This document shows, piece after piece, positions 18,819 through 27,963 of a DNA stretch of 64,000 nucleotides. Below the pieces are notes generated by a model that was given only the letters and a program-made list of their open reading frames with translations, searched no databases and was not told the DNA's origin. How positions within the stretch are numbered: the first letter of the stretch is position 1; every line of letters begins with the position of its first letter. The position numbers and the translations under genes were made by a program. Source of the DNA: CAVQBP01 sp964448105 (GTDB lineage: Bacteria; Bacteroidota; Ignavibacteria; Ignavibacteriales; Ignavibacteriaceae). The stretch is from NCBI GenBank assembly GCA_964448105.1, contig CAYUVK010000010.1, forward strand, positions 8,516 through 72,515. The letters are read 5' to 3'.

Positions 18819-19367
18819 ATGTTAAAGATGCTTAGCAATCTAAAATATAAGCTGCTTCTTAAACAGTTTAAGAATAGAGTTTACAATTATTCGATTTATA
18901 TGCTTAAAAACCGTATGGATGCGGATGATGTTACTCAGGAAGTTCTAATAAAATTATGGAAAAATTTGGATAGCTTTAATATGAATGCCGCAAGCTCTTA
19001 TGTAATGAAAATGACTCATAATCTTTGTATTGATTATTTAAGACGTCGTAACATTTCGTTAAAAAGAGAACTTGAGATAGATAATATTTTTGAGGAAACA
19101 TACACAAATGTTAACGATTTAAATAATCCCGAACTGATGATTTCAAGAGAGAATTTAAACCAGAGATTAAAGGAAGCTATTGAAAATTTGCCGGTAAATT
19201 TAAAAAGCATTTTTGTTATGTATCAATTACAGGGAATGAAATATAAAGAAATTAGCAAGGCATTGGATTTGCCCTTAAACAGTGTGAAAGTTTATTTAAT
19301 GCGGGCAAGAATTAAACTCCAAAAAGAATTAAAATTATTAAAAGATGAAATCCCAATTCCAAATTAA
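18819..19367 (+). CDS. ECF-type RNA polymerase sigma factor
   Basis: A 182-residue sigma-70 family protein with only regions 2 and 4. Region 2 shows DADDVTQEVLIKLWKNLDSF and SSYVMKMTHNLCIDYLRRR; region 4 shows LPVNLKSIFVMYQLQGMKYK and ALDLPLNSVKVYLMRARIKL. It would redirect RNA polymerase to a small regulon, quite likely including its own operon. The following gene overlaps its end by 23 nt and looks like its membrane-bound partner. A second in-frame ATG at 18828 is an alternative start. No obvious Shine-Dalgarno. Confidence 0.93.
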   Translation: MLKMLSNLKYKLLLKQFKNRVYNYSIYMLKNRMDADDVTQEVLIKLWKNLDSFNMNAASSYVMKMTHNLCIDYLRRRNISLKRELEIDNIFEETYTNVNDLNNPELMISRENLNQRLKEAIENLPVNLKSIFVMYQLQGMKYKEISKALDLPLNSVKVYLMRARIKLQKELKLLKDEIPIPN

Positions 19368-19890
19368 TGAAAACCTTCTGGATAGAATTATTTCTGTCGC
19401 TTACGGTGATTCGAATTTTTTAGATAAGATTAGAATTAATCTCTTAGCTTCAAGAAATAATGAAGTTAAAAGACTGCTATCGGAATATATAGTTACTGCA
19501 AGAGCTATTCGCTCACTTGAACAAGACGAATGCCCGGTTGATATTTTAGAAAACGTAAAAAATAAAACTCTTAAAGAAAATAATTTATTTTCACCTGTAA
19601 TAAAATTTTTATATGCTCTTTTATACAAACCGGTTTTAACTGCTGCGGCAGTTTTGATTTTGATCTCCGGGATGTTGTTCTTCATTTTATTTAACAAAAC
19701 TAATGATAATCAATATTCCGAAGCACAAATTAAATTGGCTGAAAAGCAGGTAAAGCAATCGCTTGTACTGGTTAATAAAATTTTTTATAGAACTGCAAAC
19801 AAAGTAGAATATGATATTCTAAAGGAACAGGTTGCGAAACCGGTTCACGAAGGAATTTCAACAATTAACGATCTTTTTAAAGGAGGATGA
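19345..19890 (+). CDS. Putative anti-sigma factor, single-pass membrane protein
   Basis: A 181-residue protein overlapping the sigma gene by 23 nt. The first 85 residues are helical and charged (ENLLDRIISVAYGDSNFLDK), then one strong membrane helix, LTAAAVLILISGMLFFILF, near residue 100, then about 65 periplasmic residues. This topology and the translational overlap are typical of anti-sigma factors in sigma/DUF4252 operons, but no named anti-sigma domain (for example a zinc-binding HxxxCxxC) was seen. Assigned by context and topology. Confidence 0.6.
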   Translation: MKSQFQINENLLDRIISVAYGDSNFLDKIRINLLASRNNEVKRLLSEYIVTARAIRSLEQDECPVDILENVKNKTLKENNLFSPVIKFLYALLYKPVLTAAAVLILISGMLFFILFNKTNDNQYSEAQIKLAEKQVKQSLVLVNKIFYRTANKVEYDILKEQVAKPVHEGISTINDLFKGG

Positions 19891-19894
19891 AAAA

Positions 19895-20461
19895 ATGAAA
19901 AATTTAATAAAATTATTTCCGGTTGTAATCTTGTTCTTCTCAATAAACTTGCCTGCACAGGAAAAATATGATTATTCGAACGATCCGGGTTATGTAGATT
20001 TTGGTGATCTGTCAAAATTTCAAGACGATAGTGATGTTACAGAAGTGCTTGTAGAAAGTAATTTATTAAAACTGGTTGCCAATGCAACAAAAAATAGTGA
20101 TACGGCTTTATATGATCTATTAAGCGGGCTTAAGCTTGTAAAGGTAAATTCATTTATGAGTCCGGAAAAAAATAAAGACGAACTGATCCAGAAAATGGAA
20201 AGCATAAACAAAAAGCTGGTTTCAAAAAACTGGGACAGGATTGTATATGTTAAAAGCCACGGCGAATATACTAATGTATTTATTAAATCATCTAATTCCG
20301 ATAATACCATTTACGGGCTTGCAGTTACAACATATCAAAAGGACGGTGAGGCATCATTTGTAAATATTGTTGGAAAAATTAATCTTGAAAGCATTGGAAG
20401 ACTGGGTGCCAAATTTGATATCCCCTCACTTGGGAAAATTCATAAAAAGAAAGAGGATTAA
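19895..20461 (+). CDS. DUF4252-type exported protein
   Basis: A 188-residue protein starting at the ATG 19895, chosen because AGGAGG (19881-19886) is right before it and a signal peptide follows at once (LIKLFPVVILFFSINLPAQE). A longer frame exists upstream but would overlap the previous gene by 59 nt and put the leader inside. The mature part, GYVDFGDLSKF, KLVKVNSFMSPEKN and KLVSKNWDRIVYVKSHGEYT, fits DUF4252, a Bacteroidota family of unknown function usually encoded next to sigma-70 genes. Predicted periplasmic or surface-exposed. Confidence 0.8.
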   Translation: MKNLIKLFPVVILFFSINLPAQEKYDYSNDPGYVDFGDLSKFQDDSDVTEVLVESNLLKLVANATKNSDTALYDLLSGLKLVKVNSFMSPEKNKDELIQKMESINKKLVSKNWDRIVYVKSHGEYTNVFIKSSNSDNTIYGLAVTTYQKDGEASFVNIVGKINLESIGRLGAKFDIPSLGKIHKKKED

Positions 20462-20462
20462 C

Positions 20463-21005
20463 ATGAAAGCCAAATATTTTTTAATCCCGGTTATATTAAT
20501 ATTATCGTCATCAGTTTTTACAGGATGCATTGGCGTTGATAATGATTTTAGGGAAGTAAAATCTTTGGTAATGAATTCTACTAATGAAAAATATTATAAA
20601 GATGTAGAATTTTCTGTTGGTCCATTGGGTTTATCACTCGCAAGGCTTATTGTAAAACTTAATGATGATGATGAAGAAGCAGAAATAATTCTCAACAATA
20701 TCTCCGAAGTTCAAATCGGTGTTTATAAAAAAAGTAATTTGGATTATAAACATTACGACTATTCTTTCTTCAAAGATATTGATAATAAACTAAGGGAAGA
20801 AAACTGGCATTTTATAGTAAAGCATGTTGAACGAAATGAATTGACCGGAATATATGTTAAATACCAGGATGAAGATATTAATAAGTTGTATGTAATCAAT
20901 ATAGAAAATGATAAACTTTCTCTTGTAAGAGTTGAGGGAAACCTTGAAAATATTATAACTTATGCTATTAAAGACAAAGGGTTTGATAGAGTGAACTTTA
21001 GATAA
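20463..21005 (+). CDS. DUF4252-like lipoprotein
   Basis: A 180-residue protein. ATG 20463 is 1 nt after the preceding stop and begins a signal peptide ending in the lipobox SSVFTGC (Cys about residue 22). The rest mirrors its upstream neighbour: EFSVGPLGLSLARLIVKLND, ISEVQIGVYKKSNLDY and KLREENWHFIVKHVERNELT correspond in order to the DUF4252 pattern. It is the fourth gene of the sigma/anti-sigma operon. A frame beginning further upstream lacks a signal sequence. Function unknown; envelope-anchored. Confidence 0.8.
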   Translation: MKAKYFLIPVILILSSSVFTGCIGVDNDFREVKSLVMNSTNEKYYKDVEFSVGPLGLSLARLIVKLNDDDEEAEIILNNISEVQIGVYKKSNLDYKHYDYSFFKDIDNKLREENWHFIVKHVERNELTGIYVKYQDEDINKLYVINIENDKLSLVRVEGNLENIITYAIKDKGFDRVNFR

Positions 21006-21040
21006 TGAATTGTATTTTAGTCAGAATTTTAAGTGAATAT

Positions 21041-21877
21041 TTATCTTTCGAAATGAATAAATGTAAAATATTTTTCTGAGAAAATTCTTTCTGCTGTCTT
21101 TGCTTTTTCTAAATTAGAAAATATTCCGAATAAAGTTGAACCGCTTCCGGTCATAAGCGCAAATTCAGCTCTAAGTTTATATAAATCATTTTTTATTTTC
21201 CCGACTTCCGGGTATTCTTCAAATACAACTTCTTCAAATTCATTGACAACAATTCCTTTTAATTCTGAAAAATCTTTGAATTCATTTTTTATAATTTCAT
21301 TTAAACTATTAGCAGGTTTTTTAGAATTAACTTTAGCATAAGCCCATGGAGTTGAAACATGAACTCCGGGATTTATAATTAAAACCGGGTTTTTAATTTT
21401 AAAATTTATCTGATTTAAAATCTCACCTTTTTCTTCTGCAAACATTGGTTTTGGATCTAAAAAGAAAGGAACATCCGAACCAAGTTGTACTGCAATATCA
21501 AATAATTCATTTCCGGACAAATTTAAATTGAACAATTTATTTAATGCAAGTAAAGTTGATGCAGCATTAGAACTCCCGCCTCCCAAACCTGCACCAATAG
21601 GAATATTTTTTTTTAGAATAATTTCCACCAGCAAAATTTTGTTTATATGCTTTTCAAGCAGATTCTTAGTTTTTATAATTAAGTTATCTGATTCCGACGT
21701 TAAATTTTTATTGGTACTCTGAAAAGAAAATTTATTAGATTTTTTTATTATTAATTCATCGTGCAGCTGAATAGGATAAAATATTGTTTCAATATTATGG
21801 TACCCGTCGGGACGTTTTGATATAATATTTAACCCGAAGTTAATTTTTGCAAAAGAATTTAATGTAATTCTCTCCAT
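21041..21877 (-). CDS. ispE: 4-diphosphocytidyl-2-C-methyl-D-erythritol kinase
   Basis: A 278-residue GHMP kinase of the non-mevalonate isoprenoid pathway, phosphorylating the 2-hydroxyl of CDP-ME. The N-terminal AKINFGLNIISKRPDGYHNI holds the substrate Lys and the DGYH motif; the ATP loop IPIGAGLGGGSSNAAS is at about residues 92-107; GSDVPFFLDPKPMFAEEKGE and ALMTGSGSTLFGIF complete the family set. Length is normal. Cytosolic. It lies 77 nt downstream of the homocysteine methyltransferase gene on the same strand. Confidence 0.96.
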   Translation of the reverse strand: MERITLNSFAKINFGLNIISKRPDGYHNIETIFYPIQLHDELIIKKSNKFSFQSTNKNLTSESDNLIIKTKNLLEKHINKILLVEIILKKNIPIGAGLGGGSSNAASTLLALNKLFNLNLSGNELFDIAVQLGSDVPFFLDPKPMFAEEKGEILNQINFKIKNPVLIINPGVHVSTPWAYAKVNSKKPANSLNEIIKNEFKDFSELKGIVVNEFEEVVFEEYPEVGKIKNDLYKLRAEFALMTGSGSTLFGIFSNLEKAKTAERIFSEKYFTFIHFER

Positions 21878-21954
21878 GAGCTGGCTTTGAAGTGGTATTT
21901 ACTAATTTTTCGAACTAATTTTTTTCTAATTTCAACAATATTTTTTAAGAAGGT

Positions 21955-22833
21955 TTATTCGTTAAAAAGATCTCTTAACTCCTGAATATGTGAAGGAGTT
22001 GAACCACAACACGCTCCAATAAAGGATGGTTTTTTATTAAAAACTGATTTTAATAATTTTTGATAATGTCTTGGTGAAATTGAATTCTTAATGATATCAT
22101 CGGTATAATCTCCGGTACCTAAATTCATATAAACACCCCAGTTAAAATTAAACTCCACCTCGTTTAATATAGTTAAAAAAACTTCTGAATTAATACAGTT
22201 AAAACTAATTGCTAGAGGATTAAAACTTAATATGAAATAAATTGCATTCTTTATTTTATAGTCATCCAACAAATTATATCCATCAACGGAAAACAAACTT
22301 AGTATAAAAGGGAAATCGTTTTTACTGCAATATTCACAAATTACTTTAATCTCATCAAAGTGGCTGTGTGTTTCATTCAAAATGAAATCGACACCGTTTT
22401 CAAATAACAAATCGATATGCTTTTGATGATTGAATTCAAGTTCTTTTTGAGTTAAAGTTCTTTTTACCTGGTAACAATCTTCAGCAGGCGCATTGGAACC
22501 GGCTACAAAAACCGGGTAAGTCTTAACCGCACTCTTTGCCAATTCAACGTTCTTTTTAACAAGTAACTCAGATGAGACGTCCGAATTTTTTGTTGCTGCA
22601 GGATTTGTTCTAAAAGTATTCGTTGTAATTATATCTGCTCCAGCTTCGATATATTCCCTATGAATTTCAACTATTACATCCGGGTGTTCAATACTTACTT
22701 TTGACATCCAGAGATTGTCGTCCTTTTTTTCCGCTCTCTGCTGCAGCAAGCTTCCCATTGCACCATCCAATATCAAAGGTCTTCCGATTCTTCTTGAAAA
22801 AGAGAAAGGATTTATACTGCTATTCAAAAACAT
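21955..22833 (-). CDS. Homocysteine S-methyltransferase family protein
   Basis: A 292-residue TIM-barrel protein like the N-terminal module of MetH or BHMT. It shows LILDGAMGSLLQQR, EAGADIITTNTFRTNPAATK, and three zinc-binding cysteines, one in ISFNCINS and two in FIGACCGSTPSHIQEL. It should transfer a methyl group to homocysteine; the donor is unknown since no cobalamin domain is attached. It overlaps the preceding glycosyltransferase gene by 14 nt, so the two are translationally coupled although their chemistry is unrelated. Confidence 0.88.
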   Translation of the reverse strand: MFLNSSINPFSFSRRIGRPLILDGAMGSLLQQRAEKKDDNLWMSKVSIEHPDVIVEIHREYIEAGADIITTNTFRTNPAATKNSDVSSELLVKKNVELAKSAVKTYPVFVAGSNAPAEDCYQVKRTLTQKELEFNHQKHIDLLFENGVDFILNETHSHFDEIKVICEYCSKNDFPFILSLFSVDGYNLLDDYKIKNAIYFILSFNPLAISFNCINSEVFLTILNEVEFNFNWGVYMNLGTGDYTDDIIKNSISPRHYQKLLKSVFNKKPSFIGACCGSTPSHIQELRDLFNE

Positions 22834-23959
22834 TTAGATTTCTTCTTCCATAATATGAATTAACCCCATCAATAATTTTATTTAAATCGATCATTTGTAT
22901 ACATTCAAGATTATATGGGCAGACTTTTTTCCAGCAAGGAGAACAAAAGAGATTTTCCTGGTAAATTTTAATTCCGCGGTCATAAAGATCAATTTCGGTC
23001 CAGCAGCTTACTCCAAACCAAACGATAATATATTTTTTCAAAGCAATTCCAAGATGCATTCCGAAAGAGTCACCGGTTATAATTAAATTTGAAATATCTT
23101 CAAAACATGCACCGCGCCTTACGCCTAAATTTGTCGGTGTATTTATAATTTTTCCTACGAAGTGTGAATAAATTTCATTATTTCTTTCAGTATCTTCAGG
23201 CCCACCCAGCAGCACAATTTTAAATTTTTCCAACCTTAATAATTTTTCTATCAAATTGATATGCTGTTTGATTGTCATCTTTTTATTTGGATAAAGATTC
23301 GCACAGCCCGTATTAAATCCAACTACAAAATCATTTTTAGTTATACCGGTTTTGTCTTTATAATTTCTAATAAAATCTTTTTCTTCTTCTGTAAAATTAA
23401 AAACATATTCATCTCTTTTATGTTCCAGTTCAAATGTTTCGGCAAGATAATCCTGCCCGGTTCGTTGATTTATTCTGAATTTAAGATGATCATCCATCCC
23501 AAGATTAAAATTATAAGATGCTCCTTCGTTAATCGGAATAATTTTCCCGTCTTCGTTTAATCCGAATCCAAGTTTATTTTTTGCCTTAAGAGAATTTGTT
23601 AATGCACATGCTTTTTGTGATTTGTCTACGTTCATTACATAATCGAATTCCATTTCATTTAAAATAGCCAATGATTCGGCATCGTAAGAAAAAACCTGGT
23701 GAATATATTGATTACTAAAAAGCAGCGGTGCCGATATTTTTAAGGTTAACCAGTAAATTGTTGATTCGCGGAATTTCCTTTTTAACGCCGGGAGCTGGGC
23801 AGTAGTCATCAATACATCACCCATTGCATCAAGATTAATAATTAAAATCTTTGTCCCGATTGGAATATTGTCTTTGCATCCATCCATCCAGCAGTTATGA
23901 TCGGGATAACAAGGTTTGTAACCGGTAAATCTTTTACACGACGGAACAGGTTTAATCAT
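22820..23959 (-). CDS. Glycosyltransferase family 9 protein with cysteine-rich ends
   Basis: A 379-residue GT-B enzyme related to ADP-heptose:LPS heptosyltransferases. The core begins with TKILIINLDAMGDVLMTTAQ and includes VGFNTGCANLYPNKKMTI and the donor-side ITGDSFGMHLGIALKKYIIV. Both ends carry extra cysteines: four near the start (SCKRFTGYKPCYPDHNCWMD then GC) and four near the end (FCSPCWKKVCPYNLEC). This suggests a metal or disulfide cluster. It overlaps the second GT9 gene by 4 nt. Acts in cell-surface glycan assembly; the sugar is unknown. Confidence 0.88.
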   Translation of the reverse strand: MIKPVPSCKRFTGYKPCYPDHNCWMDGCKDNIPIGTKILIINLDAMGDVLMTTAQLPALKRKFRESTIYWLTLKISAPLLFSNQYIHQVFSYDAESLAILNEMEFDYVMNVDKSQKACALTNSLKAKNKLGFGLNEDGKIIPINEGASYNFNLGMDDHLKFRINQRTGQDYLAETFELEHKRDEYVFNFTEEEKDFIRNYKDKTGITKNDFVVGFNTGCANLYPNKKMTIKQHINLIEKLLRLEKFKIVLLGGPEDTERNNEIYSHFVGKIINTPTNLGVRRGACFEDISNLIITGDSFGMHLGIALKKYIIVWFGVSCWTEIDLYDRGIKIYQENLFCSPCWKKVCPYNLECIQMIDLNKIIDGVNSYYGRRNLNVFE

Positions 23960-25074
23960 TTTACAGAAAACTCCGTTAATCTTTTTTCCAGGAAAGGTAC
24001 GAATTTATTTTTTACTTCTTCAAAATCCATATTTCCCAGGTTAGAATTTTTAGTTGATACACAATCAAAATCACCACCGTAAGGTGACCAGATCATATCA
24101 TCGGTATCATGTACATAAATACCAAATACCGGAATATGAAATGCTGCAGCAATATGAACTGCTGCGGTATCGGGTGTAAACAGAATATTTAAATTTGAAA
24201 TTATTGCAGCAAACTCATCAAAAATTTCAGAACTGAATATTGCAGCCTGTCTGTCAGTTTCCGGGTTTGAGTTATCTTGAATCATTTCATTTGCATAATG
24301 TAAATCTTTTGGCGCTGATAAAATTAAAACATTCCACTCTAATTGTCCCGCAGGTATTTTATAATTTAATAATAATTTAATTAAAGATTTAAATCTTTCA
24401 ACACCCCAAAACCGTGCATCACTTCCCGATGAAATGTTCATTCCTATTAAAAAATTTTTTTGCTTAAAAGTTTCTTTAAGAAAATCTTCTGCTTTTTTTG
24501 ATGATTGGTATAATGGATAATAACCAATCCAGTTTATTGAATTATCAATCCTTACATTAAACAATTTGGCAATCTCAAGCAGTCTGGTAACTACATGAAT
24601 ACTCTTCGAATCTAATCTAGGAACAGTTTTACTATATATAATTTTATTTTCTTTTTCTAATCCGAACTTATTTTCTACACTGCTTAATGCAATGATATAG
24701 CTGACGGTTGTGGAAACGTCGTCATGTAAATCAACAACCGTGTTAATATTTTCTTTCTTGATAAAACTAAGGACTTCTATTATTCCCTTAAAACCTTTTT
24801 TGAATATAACTATTTCATCGATATCAGGATTATTACTATAAATAAAATAATTTTTTTTATCTGCAAGAATATAAATTTTAGGATTCAACTTTTTTTTCAA
24901 TAAATGTAAAAGGGGAGTAGTTACCAATGCATCACCGATCCTATTCAATCTTATAAACAATATTTTGGATGATTTATTTGACGATTCTACTTTTTTATTT
25001 CTACTAAACTTTGAAATAAATAGGAGAAGCCGAAGTAAAATATTCTTAAAAAATGTCTCAATTTTTTTCATCAA
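23956..25074 (-). CDS. Glycosyltransferase family 9 protein
   Basis: A 372-residue GT-B protein. KILFIRLNRIGDALVTTPLL near residue 38 is the GT9 start motif; IGMNISSGSDARFWGVERF is the central phosphate-contact region; LFTPDTAAVHIAAAFHIPVF is the donor-site segment. An N-terminal basic hydrophobic stretch (FFKNILLRLLLFISKFSRNK) could tether it to the inner membrane. It is the first of at least three overlapping genes, the next being another GT9. Expected role is heptose or similar sugar addition to lipopolysaccharide or an outer-surface glycan. Confidence 0.9.
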   Translation of the reverse strand: MMKKIETFFKNILLRLLLFISKFSRNKKVESSNKSSKILFIRLNRIGDALVTTPLLHLLKKKLNPKIYILADKKNYFIYSNNPDIDEIVIFKKGFKGIIEVLSFIKKENINTVVDLHDDVSTTVSYIIALSSVENKFGLEKENKIIYSKTVPRLDSKSIHVVTRLLEIAKLFNVRIDNSINWIGYYPLYQSSKKAEDFLKETFKQKNFLIGMNISSGSDARFWGVERFKSLIKLLLNYKIPAGQLEWNVLILSAPKDLHYANEMIQDNSNPETDRQAAIFSSEIFDEFAAIISNLNILFTPDTAAVHIAAAFHIPVFGIYVHDTDDMIWSPYGGDFDCVSTKNSNLGNMDFEEVKNKFVPFLEKRLTEFSVK

Positions 25075-25235
25075 TGACTATTTTATTAAATTCTTTACCC
25101 GGAATTTTGCTGCCCTGTTCTACCAAATGAATTTATTTTATTTCTTAAATCAAAGATCGTTAATCCTTATGCTTAAATCAATTCTAATACTACTAAATGT
25201 TTGATAAAAAATAAAAGTTTTGAGGAATATTTAAA

Positions 25236-26474
25236 TTATTTAGATTTTTTATGCTTACGTCTTTCAAGGTTTGGAAGAAAGCCTGTGATTAAACCAATTA
25301 AAGGCAAAAAGGCACAGATCTGGTAAACGAAAAATATGCTTGTCTTATCTGCAAGTTCACCAAGGACAGCCGAACCTATGCCTCCCATCCCAAAAGCAAA
25401 TCCATAGAATAATCCCGAGATCATCCCAACTTTAGCTGGCAACAATTCCTGTGCATAAACTAATATTGCAGGAAATGCAGAAGCCAGGATAATTCCAACA
25501 CATACTAACAGAATAGTTGTCCAAAAAAGATCTGCATGCGGTAACAAAAGAGTAAATGGTGCAGAACCAAGTATTGAAATCCATATAATATATTTTCTTC
25601 CAAAACGGTCGCTTAAAGGTCCGCCGATTACTGTCCCGATTACGATTGCTAAAGAAAAAGCAAACAGAAAAATCTGTGAACTTTGGATTGAAACGTTAAA
25701 TTTTGATATTAAATAGAAAGTAAGATAGCTCGATATGCTTGCTATATAAAAATATTTTGAAAAGATTAATACAAGCAATATAAATATTGAAAAGGATATT
25801 TTCTTTTTTGAAATAGTAGGATGAACTTCGATTTCTTTTAATGAATTGCTTTGCTTAATTTGTGAAGCATGCTTTTTGTACCATCCGCCAACCTTTGTTA
25901 ATACCGACATTGCAAGAAGTGCCAAAATTGAAAACCAGATAATATTTGATATGCCTGACCCGGTAATTACTATTGCAGCCAGCAATGGACCGATTGAAGC
26001 TCCAATTCTCCCGCCAAGCTGGAATATTGATTGTGCAGTCCCGCGTTTCTCGGAAGATACCAGATAAGCAACACGCGCTGCTTCCGGGTGAAAAACTGAA
26101 GAACCTACGCCAATTAATCCAACTGCAATTAAAATCACTCCATAGCTTTGTGAGAATGATAAAAGTACTAGCCCGGCAAGAGTAAAGCCCATTCCGGCTG
26201 CAAGTGAATAAGGTTTAGGCTTTTTATCGGTGTAATGACCAACCGCGGGCTGAAATATGGAAGCGGTTAGCTGGAAAGTTAATGTAATAAAACCTATATG
26301 AACAAAATCGAGGTTAAAGGAATCCTTTAATAACGGGTAGATCGCCGGAATAAGCGACTGCATTGTATCGTTAAGCATATGAGAAAAACTGATTGCAAAA
26401 AGAATCGGCAGAGCAATCTTCCCGCTTAAACTATTCACATCATTTAATTGATTTTTGATTGTACCGTTCTTCAT
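25236..26474 (-). CDS. fsr: MFS transporter, fosmidomycin-resistance (Fsr) type
   Basis: A 412-residue major facilitator with twelve predicted helices. The opening LFAISFSHMLNDTMQSLIPA, then TLTFQLTASIFQPAVGHYTD and VGSSVFHPEAARVAYL, match the Fsr subfamily closely; GGPLSDRFGRKYI is the repeated loop motif between helices 8 and 9. Fsr pumps export fosmidomycin and related compounds by proton antiport. Substrate in this organism is unknown. Inner membrane. Single gene with its own 338-bp upstream spacer. Confidence 0.88.
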   Translation of the reverse strand: MKNGTIKNQLNDVNSLSGKIALPILFAISFSHMLNDTMQSLIPAIYPLLKDSFNLDFVHIGFITLTFQLTASIFQPAVGHYTDKKPKPYSLAAGMGFTLAGLVLLSFSQSYGVILIAVGLIGVGSSVFHPEAARVAYLVSSEKRGTAQSIFQLGGRIGASIGPLLAAIVITGSGISNIIWFSILALLAMSVLTKVGGWYKKHASQIKQSNSLKEIEVHPTISKKKISFSIFILLVLIFSKYFYIASISSYLTFYLISKFNVSIQSSQIFLFAFSLAIVIGTVIGGPLSDRFGRKYIIWISILGSAPFTLLLPHADLFWTTILLVCVGIILASAFPAILVYAQELLPAKVGMISGLFYGFAFGMGGIGSAVLGELADKTSIFFVYQICAFLPLIGLITGFLPNLERRKHKKSK

Positions 26475-26824
26475 ATAAAATATTGCAGCTGTTTAATTGA
26501 GTCGCTAAAAGAAATGTAAAATTAATAAAGAAAAACCAGGGGAGCAATTTTACAGGCTTTAGAAGTTAATAGTCTCTTTTTTAAGGTTATCCCTAATGGT
26601 AAATTATATTACTGAAAAAAGTATTTATCAACAGTTGATTCTTACAAATATATTGTCTAATATTTTCCAGTAATTTTTAATTCAATAAAGATATTTGTTC
26701 TGCACTTGGCGGAGAGTGTTAGAGCGCGTTTTTGTTTTCATTTTCACTTCTAGATATACTTTCTTAACAATCTCCACAGGAGTAATAATATTTAATCAAC
26801 AATTTATTTTTAATGGAGGGTGTT
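26475..26824. other. Intergenic region, 350 bp, divergent promoters expected
   Basis: AT-rich spacer between the MFS gene (minus) and the SnoaL-like lipoprotein gene (plus). One GC-richer patch at 26709-26732 has no recognisable structure. No ORF, RNA or repeat seen. Confidence 0.5.
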
Positions 26825-27343
26825 ATGTCTAGTATAAAAAATTATTTTTTTTCTCCTCTGATTCTTTCAATCCTTGTATTTCTGTTCTCAGCGTGTCAAG
26901 AGCAGAAAAAAGAAGTAAACATTGAACCAGTAGTTAATTCCTATGTGGATGTATGGAATACCGGTGATGTAGATAAGCTCGATTCCATTGTAACTCAAAA
27001 TTTTGAGTTGAGAATTGATCCTACATTTAAACCCCTAATCGGAATTGATTCATTGAAAAAAGCAATTATGGAAACAAGAAAAATGTTCCCGGATTTCACA
27101 GTCAATATCGAGCAAAAAATTCTTACTGGAGATACTGTTTTACTTGGAACCTGGACAATAGAGGGAACATATTCGGGAGATATGGAATCACCAATGGAAA
27201 GTAAAAAAATATCCACACCGGGCTTCAGTGTAATTTTCTTTTCAAATAATAAGATTACCGGTGAATGGATTGCGTATAGTGATTTAACATTTATGAAACA
27301 ACTTGGATTTTCTTTAGTTCCTCCAAAAGAATCTAAAAAGTAA
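26825..27343 (+). CDS. SnoaL-like / ester cyclase-type lipoprotein
   Basis: A 172-residue protein. ATG 26825 is preferred over 26813 because GGAGGG (26815-26820) then acts as ribosome site, and the signal peptide ends in the lipobox VFLFSAC. The mature part is an NTF2-fold SnoaL domain: VNSYVDVWNTGDVDKLDSIV, SLKKAIMETRKMFPDFTVNI and GDTVLLGTWTIEGTYSGD. SnoaL-type proteins include cyclases, but many are of unknown function. Being a lipoprotein makes a role in envelope or periplasm likely. A cytosolic relative is at 60507-60929. Confidence 0.82.
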   Translation: MSSIKNYFFSPLILSILVFLFSACQEQKKEVNIEPVVNSYVDVWNTGDVDKLDSIVTQNFELRIDPTFKPLIGIDSLKKAIMETRKMFPDFTVNIEQKILTGDTVLLGTWTIEGTYSGDMESPMESKKISTPGFSVIFFSNNKITGEWIAYSDLTFMKQLGFSLVPPKESKK

Positions 27344-27499
27344 TTATTTGTTTTATTAATTGTAATGAATAAATCTTTTATTATTTCATTCTATGATTGA
27401 TTAAGAATTATGGAATAGCAGATAATCATTTGGTTAATTATCCTTCAAGAATAATGCAGATTTAATTTAGATGTAATTTAAAAAAAAAGGAGGTGCATT

Positions 27500-27886
27500 G
27501 TGAAGTTAAAATCACTTTTAATAATTAATGCTATTATAACCGTTATTTTTGGAATTGCATTTGTTATTATTCCATGGCAAGTCTATTCTTTTTACGGTAT
27601 AGAACCAAACCCGCAATTGAATTATATGGCTAAGCTTTTTGGTGCTGCTTTAATTGCATTTGCTGTTTTATCATGGTATGCTAGAAATTCAGTTAGTTCC
27701 GATTCTCTGAAAGCGATTGTTCTAGCATTTTTTGTAGGTGATGTAATCGGATTTATTATAACCTTTTTTGGTCAGTTAGAGAAGGTAGTAAATGATTTAG
27801 GCTGGTTGAATGTTGTAATTTACTTCTTTTTAGCTATTGGATTTGCTTATTTTCAATTCAGAAAATCTTCTGAAACTGAAACATAA
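27500..27886 (+). CDS. Small four-helix membrane protein
   Basis: A 128-residue protein with four predicted transmembrane helices (LIINAIITVIFGIAFVIIPW, AKLFGAALIAFAVLSWYA, AIVLAFFVGDVIGFIITFFG, WLNVVIYFFLAIGFAYFQF). The start is a GTG at 27500 preceded by AAGGAGGTG, an almost perfect anti-16S match. No functional motif recognised. It sits between the SnoaL-like lipoprotein and the GYD gene, which lies 77 bp on. Confidence 0.75.
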   Translation: MKLKSLLIINAIITVIFGIAFVIIPWQVYSFYGIEPNPQLNYMAKLFGAALIAFAVLSWYARNSVSSDSLKAIVLAFFVGDVIGFIITFFGQLEKVVNDLGWLNVVIYFFLAIGFAYFQFRKSSETET

Positions 27887-27963
27887 TATACTAATGCTCA
27901 TAATATAATGGTTATTGAGGGAATCGCGAAGTTATAAAATATTTAATGAAAGGAGGTGATTTA

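Noticed and set aside
19832..19894. Longer start for the DUF4252 protein
   Set aside because: It would bury the signal peptide and overlap the anti-sigma gene; AGGAGG points to ATG 19895.
20367..20462. Longer start for the DUF4252-like lipoprotein
   Set aside because: The extension is the shifted frame of the previous gene and removes the lipoprotein leader.
23261..23560. A 99-residue plus-strand frame inside the GT9 gene
   Set aside because: Antisense shadow of a well-supported glycosyltransferase; Phe/Ile-rich as expected from reversed AT-rich codons.
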